A stretch of DNA of 17,868 bases from an uncultured Acinetobacter sp. (GTDB lineage Bacteria > Pseudomonadota > Gammaproteobacteria > Pseudomonadales > Moraxellaceae): assembly GCF_943914805.1 (NCBI RefSeq), contig NZ_CALUDM010000075.1, positions 1-17,868 on the forward strand, written 5' to 3'. This document shows, one piece after another, positions 15,578-17,868 of this stretch. Position 1 is the first letter of the stretch, and each line of letters opens with the position of its first letter. Below the pieces are notes generated by a model. The model worked only from the letters and a program-made list of their open reading frames with translations. It was not told the origin of the DNA and made no database searches. The position numbers and the translations under genes are program-made.

Positions 15578-15600
15578 AACCCCTCAATGAGGGGTTTTTT
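15578..15600 (+). terminator. Terminator of bamE, probably also used by rnfH
   Basis: AACCCCTCA/TGAGGGGTT (about 15578-15586 and 15588-15596) makes a strong stem followed by a run of T to 15600. On the opposite strand the stem is followed by TTTATTTTTAT, so it can also stop the rnfH transcript, which ends at 15643. Confidence 0.92.
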
Positions 15601-15642
15601 ATATTGATTCAATTGTTTAAAGCGATTGGCTTAAAGAATGGA

Positions 15643-15981
15643 TTACTTAGACAGCAATTGGCGGTAACGATTTCCACGGCAATAGCGCCCAACTGGATTG
15701 GCTTTGGCACGATTACGGCGAATATCTTTCGGATTAATGGTTAAAGCTCTATAGATTTCAACACGATCCCCTGCTTGTAAAACTTGAGTAAGATCTTTGC
15801 TTTTAACACCAAAAATACCAAAACTAAAATTTTCAGGTAATTGTACTTGTTCAGCCAAACCACTTTGAGCAATTGCATCTGCAATGTTCATTCCTTGAGA
15901 AAATTGTAACTCAATATGAAATTGTTGATTTTCGGTGGCATAAGCCACCCAAATCTTCTCCGCTTGTTTCACCATATCCAT
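15643..15981 (-). CDS. rnfH: RnfH family protein (UPF0125, ubiquitin-like fold)
   Basis: A 112-residue protein of the RnfH family. Despite the name, its exact role is not settled. Visible family features are KIWVAYATENQQFHIELQF, a helix with IADAIAQSGL, FGIFGVKSKDLTQVL and the signature GDRVEIYRALTINPKDIRRNRA. The C-terminal tail after this block is about 15 residues longer than in E. coli RnfH and strongly basic (NPVGRYCRGNRYRQLLSK). I use the ATG at 15981, which overlaps the upstream gene's stop as TAATG; an ATG two codons later (15975) is an alternative. A longer reading frame from 16059 is only an extension into the upstream gene. The one-base overlap suggests translational coupling to the transporter. 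Confidence 0.9.
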   Translation of the reverse strand: MDMVKQAEKIWVAYATENQQFHIELQFSQGMNIADAIAQSGLAEQVQLPENFSFGIFGVKSKDLTQVLQAGDRVEIYRALTINPKDIRRNRAKANPVGRYCRGNRYRQLLSK

Positions 15982-17048
15982 TAAATCAATTGTCCAATAT
16001 ACGCCACAATTGCCAAGATAATTGCCAATGGTAGAACAATTCGTACTGCAATACGCCAAATATTATAAAAAGCTTCTGAGCTAAAATTCATCGCTTTGCG
16101 TAAATGACTGATCTTCATGATCCATCCTGCAAAAAGCGAATAGATCAAACAAATGACTAAGCCCCAAAGCATCAACAACGGATTGAACACTAAACTAATA
16201 TTTGGAATCGCCCAAATCAATAAGCCTACCAATAACACGACAAACTGAATCACGATTGCGATTTGACGCTGAGCCAATTGTTCTTTTGCTAACTGTAATA
16301 ACAATGCTGCTGAAATTACTGCAGTAAATAACAATGTATACGCTGGAATTTGTGTTGAAACAGCGAAGAATCCAAAAGCAATTACAGCAATCAGTTGCGC
16401 AACCCAGATCGGTAAAGCTGTTTTAGAAGCTTCATTGTGTTGTTGAATGCTAGATAAGCTGGTTTGCCAATATAAGCCTAATCCTAAGCCTGTTGCGACC
16501 AATGCAAGGATACTGGCATTGCCCCATTCCTTAAACTCTACAGGCGTCATATGCCACGGTTGCAATGCTGTACCGAACATATTGGCAAGTACCAATGACA
16601 ACACCACGCCAAACGCAACCAATGCAATAAGTATTTGACGTGGAATAAATGACAGTACAAATGCCAGAATTGCAGCGCCTGCAAACAAAATGTTGGTCGC
16701 TACAGGAATTTGAGCAATTTGTACAGCACTTTGACTAATGTTAAATAATATTCCACCTGCCAAGAACGGAATAAACACGACAGCCAACCAGCCCACGATA
16801 CGCCAAGATTGAGAAGCATCAGCATCTCGCGTTAAGCTAGACAATGCATTCAATGCTGTTGTTTTAGAGCGCTTCGCTAAAGCAACTTCCAAATAAGCTA
16901 TAGGCAATGCCAAAACCAACATTGACACTAACCACAATATCCAAAAATCAATTTGTCGATCAATTTGAATACCCAGACTTGGAGCTAAGCCTGCAATAAT
17001 CATAAAAGACAAACAAAATGCCATGAGCGGCGATAACCATCGTGACAT
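15981..17048 (-). CDS. SNF-like (sodium:neurotransmitter symporter-related) membrane protein
   Basis: A polytopic inner-membrane protein of 355 residues with about eleven hydrophobic segments. The second segment ends in LPIAYLEVALAKRS, close to the SNF family's PLL-x-LE-x-ALG-RR, and the C terminus (ISHLRKAMNFSSEAFYNIWRIAVRIVLPLAII) matches the SNF end with its elN...lwr...RyisP pattern. The signature of the first SNF segment, GNIWRFPY, is missing: residues 1-25 read MSRWLSPLMAF and then IIAGLAPSLG. The Na+ and substrate sites in that segment may therefore be altered. Substrate unknown. The start at 17048 was chosen because AGGA lies seven bases upstream; ATG 17063 and TTG 17117 have no ribosome site. 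It overlaps rnfH at TAATG. Confidence 0.8.
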   Translation of the reverse strand: MSRWLSPLMAFCLSFMIIAGLAPSLGIQIDRQIDFWILWLVSMLVLALPIAYLEVALAKRSKTTALNALSSLTRDADASQSWRIVGWLAVVFIPFLAGGILFNISQSAVQIAQIPVATNILFAGAAILAFVLSFIPRQILIALVAFGVVLSLVLANMFGTALQPWHMTPVEFKEWGNASILALVATGLGLGLYWQTSLSSIQQHNEASKTALPIWVAQLIAVIAFGFFAVSTQIPAYTLLFTAVISAALLLQLAKEQLAQRQIAIVIQFVVLLVGLLIWAIPNISLVFNPLLMLWGLVICLIYSLFAGWIMKISHLRKAMNFSSEAFYNIWRIAVRIVLPLAIILAIVAYIGQLI

Positions 17049-17260
17049 AGAATAATCCTGCATGAGGTGTTTCGTAAAAAGTTCTGCTATTTTGCCTTTC
17101 TCGTTTGTGAAAATCAAAGTTTAAAAGAAAAAAGCAAACCATCCTCTCCAGATGATTTGCTGCGCAAGATTTCTATTGTATATTTTTCTTTTTATTCCCT
17201 CTGAATTGTTCTAATTAGAGAACGAGTTATTTTTATCATTTGCTCTATCTACAAGGTCAA

Positions 17261-17716
17261 TTATGAAAAAAATCTTGCAAACCAATTCTTACCTTTTTTC
17301 TTTTCGTTTTCTTTAATAATGCCCATCATATTTAACTTCACAGCCCCCACATAGTCAGCATCGTCATGTTGAATATGGTTGATCAACCATTTTGACAATA
17401 CTTCGTGCAATTCATTTTCAATCGAATGGCCTTCCTCAAAACTGCTACGATAGTTTTCAATACGTTTAATAAATAAATCATGCACTCGTTTATGTGGAAC
17501 ACGATATTTATAATCTGCTTCTTCTTGTAAGCTTTCTTCGAATGCAAAATGTGATTGGGTATAATCAATAATTTGATTAAGAATATTTCTAATTCTTGCA
17601 CGATCAGTCGTTACACCAGTTTCATTAATTTCGTTAATATAATCCAAAATTCTTTTATGTTGATCGTCAATCACATCGATACCAGTATTATATTCTGGAA
17701 CCCATTTCATCTTCAT
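17261..17716 (-). CDS. Bacteriohemerythrin
   Basis: A 151-residue cytoplasmic four-helix protein that binds O2 (or NO) at a di-iron site and may store oxygen or act as a sensor. All seven iron ligands are present in order: H20 (DDQH), H56 and E60 (HFAFE), H75 and H79 (PHKRVH), H114 and D119 (HIQHDD). The opening WVPEYNTGIDVIDDQH is characteristic. The last 20 residues are a basic then aromatic tail (KKKGKNWFARFFS) outside the four-helix core, possibly amphipathic. AAGGTG lies a few bases before the ATG. It stands alone, with 212 bp to the transporter start on its left. Confidence 0.95.
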   Translation of the reverse strand: MKMKWVPEYNTGIDVIDDQHKRILDYINEINETGVTTDRARIRNILNQIIDYTQSHFAFEESLQEEADYKYRVPHKRVHDLFIKRIENYRSSFEEGHSIENELHEVLSKWLINHIQHDDADYVGAVKLNMMGIIKENEKKKGKNWFARFFS

Positions 17717-17868
17717 ACGATCACCTTTTAAATAATATTCTCACCTTTCGATTCATACTAACCCCTTATTTTTAAAATAAAAACGAAGCGTATTAGTCTG
17801 AATTAAGTTAAAAATATCGATTATTATCTAAACTATTGTTTATATTTAATTATTATTTTAAACTCAAC
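17717..17868. other. Intergenic AT-rich end of the window
   Basis: This 152-bp strip is the upstream region of the bacteriohemerythrin gene, read right to left. It is very AT-rich with no reading frame of note. I could not choose a reliable promoter among many A/T hexamers. Confidence 0.5.

Noticed and set aside
15982..16059. A longer RnfH starting at 16059
   Set aside because: The extra 26 residues are the end of the SNF-like gene in another frame. The RnfH family starts near the ATG at 15981, which also forms the TAATG overlap.

Overview
The window looks like chromosomal DNA from an Acinetobacter species. The DNA is AT-rich, the proteins match Acinetobacter-type versions of familiar genes, and pilT-pilU beside yggS and fur divergent from bamE fit that group. 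I cannot name the species. Almost everything is ordinary housekeeping or core accessory content. There is no phage, no complete insertion sequence, no CRISPR array and no obvious defence island.

Layout. 1-722: a minus-strand tRNA operon, in transcription order Val-Asp-Asp-Val-Asp-Val (last copy cut by the window edge), driven by a near-consensus promoter at 749-776. 998-1366: a small DUF454/YbaN-type membrane protein. 1651-2479: a VOC-fold protein followed by a frameshifted SMI1/KNR4 (SUKH) gene. 2636-7495: sbcD-sbcC, the two subunits of a Mre11/Rad50-type nuclease, closed by a strong terminator. 7615-9938: three minus-strand exported proteins of unknown function, two of them lipoproteins that are clear tandem paralogues. 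10114-10908: a TesB-like acyl-CoA thioesterase. 11268-11954: the PLP-homeostasis protein YggS. 12049-12316: an intergenic element with imperfect terminal inverted repeats and two internal long hairpins, lying directly upstream of pilT. 12346-14527: pilT-pilU, the retraction ATPases of type IV pili. 14610-15558: fur and bamE, divergent. 15643-17048: an SNF-like membrane transporter overlapping rnfH by one base. 17261-17716: a bacteriohemerythrin.

How the genes work together. SbcC and SbcD form one complex that cleaves hairpin and blocked DNA ends. PilT and PilU act together at the base of the type IV pilus. Fur senses iron, and BamE belongs to the outer-membrane assembly machine. The lipoprotein pair has no assigned job; its conserved core (SVDG, GYVL, GFRKS, GVIG blocks) is probably an extracytoplasmic domain.

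Most interesting: the structured inverted-repeat element before pilT (a MITE-like or REP-like candidate) and the tandem lipoprotein family. I did not find a convincing new multi-gene system. Neither candidate could be checked against a database here.
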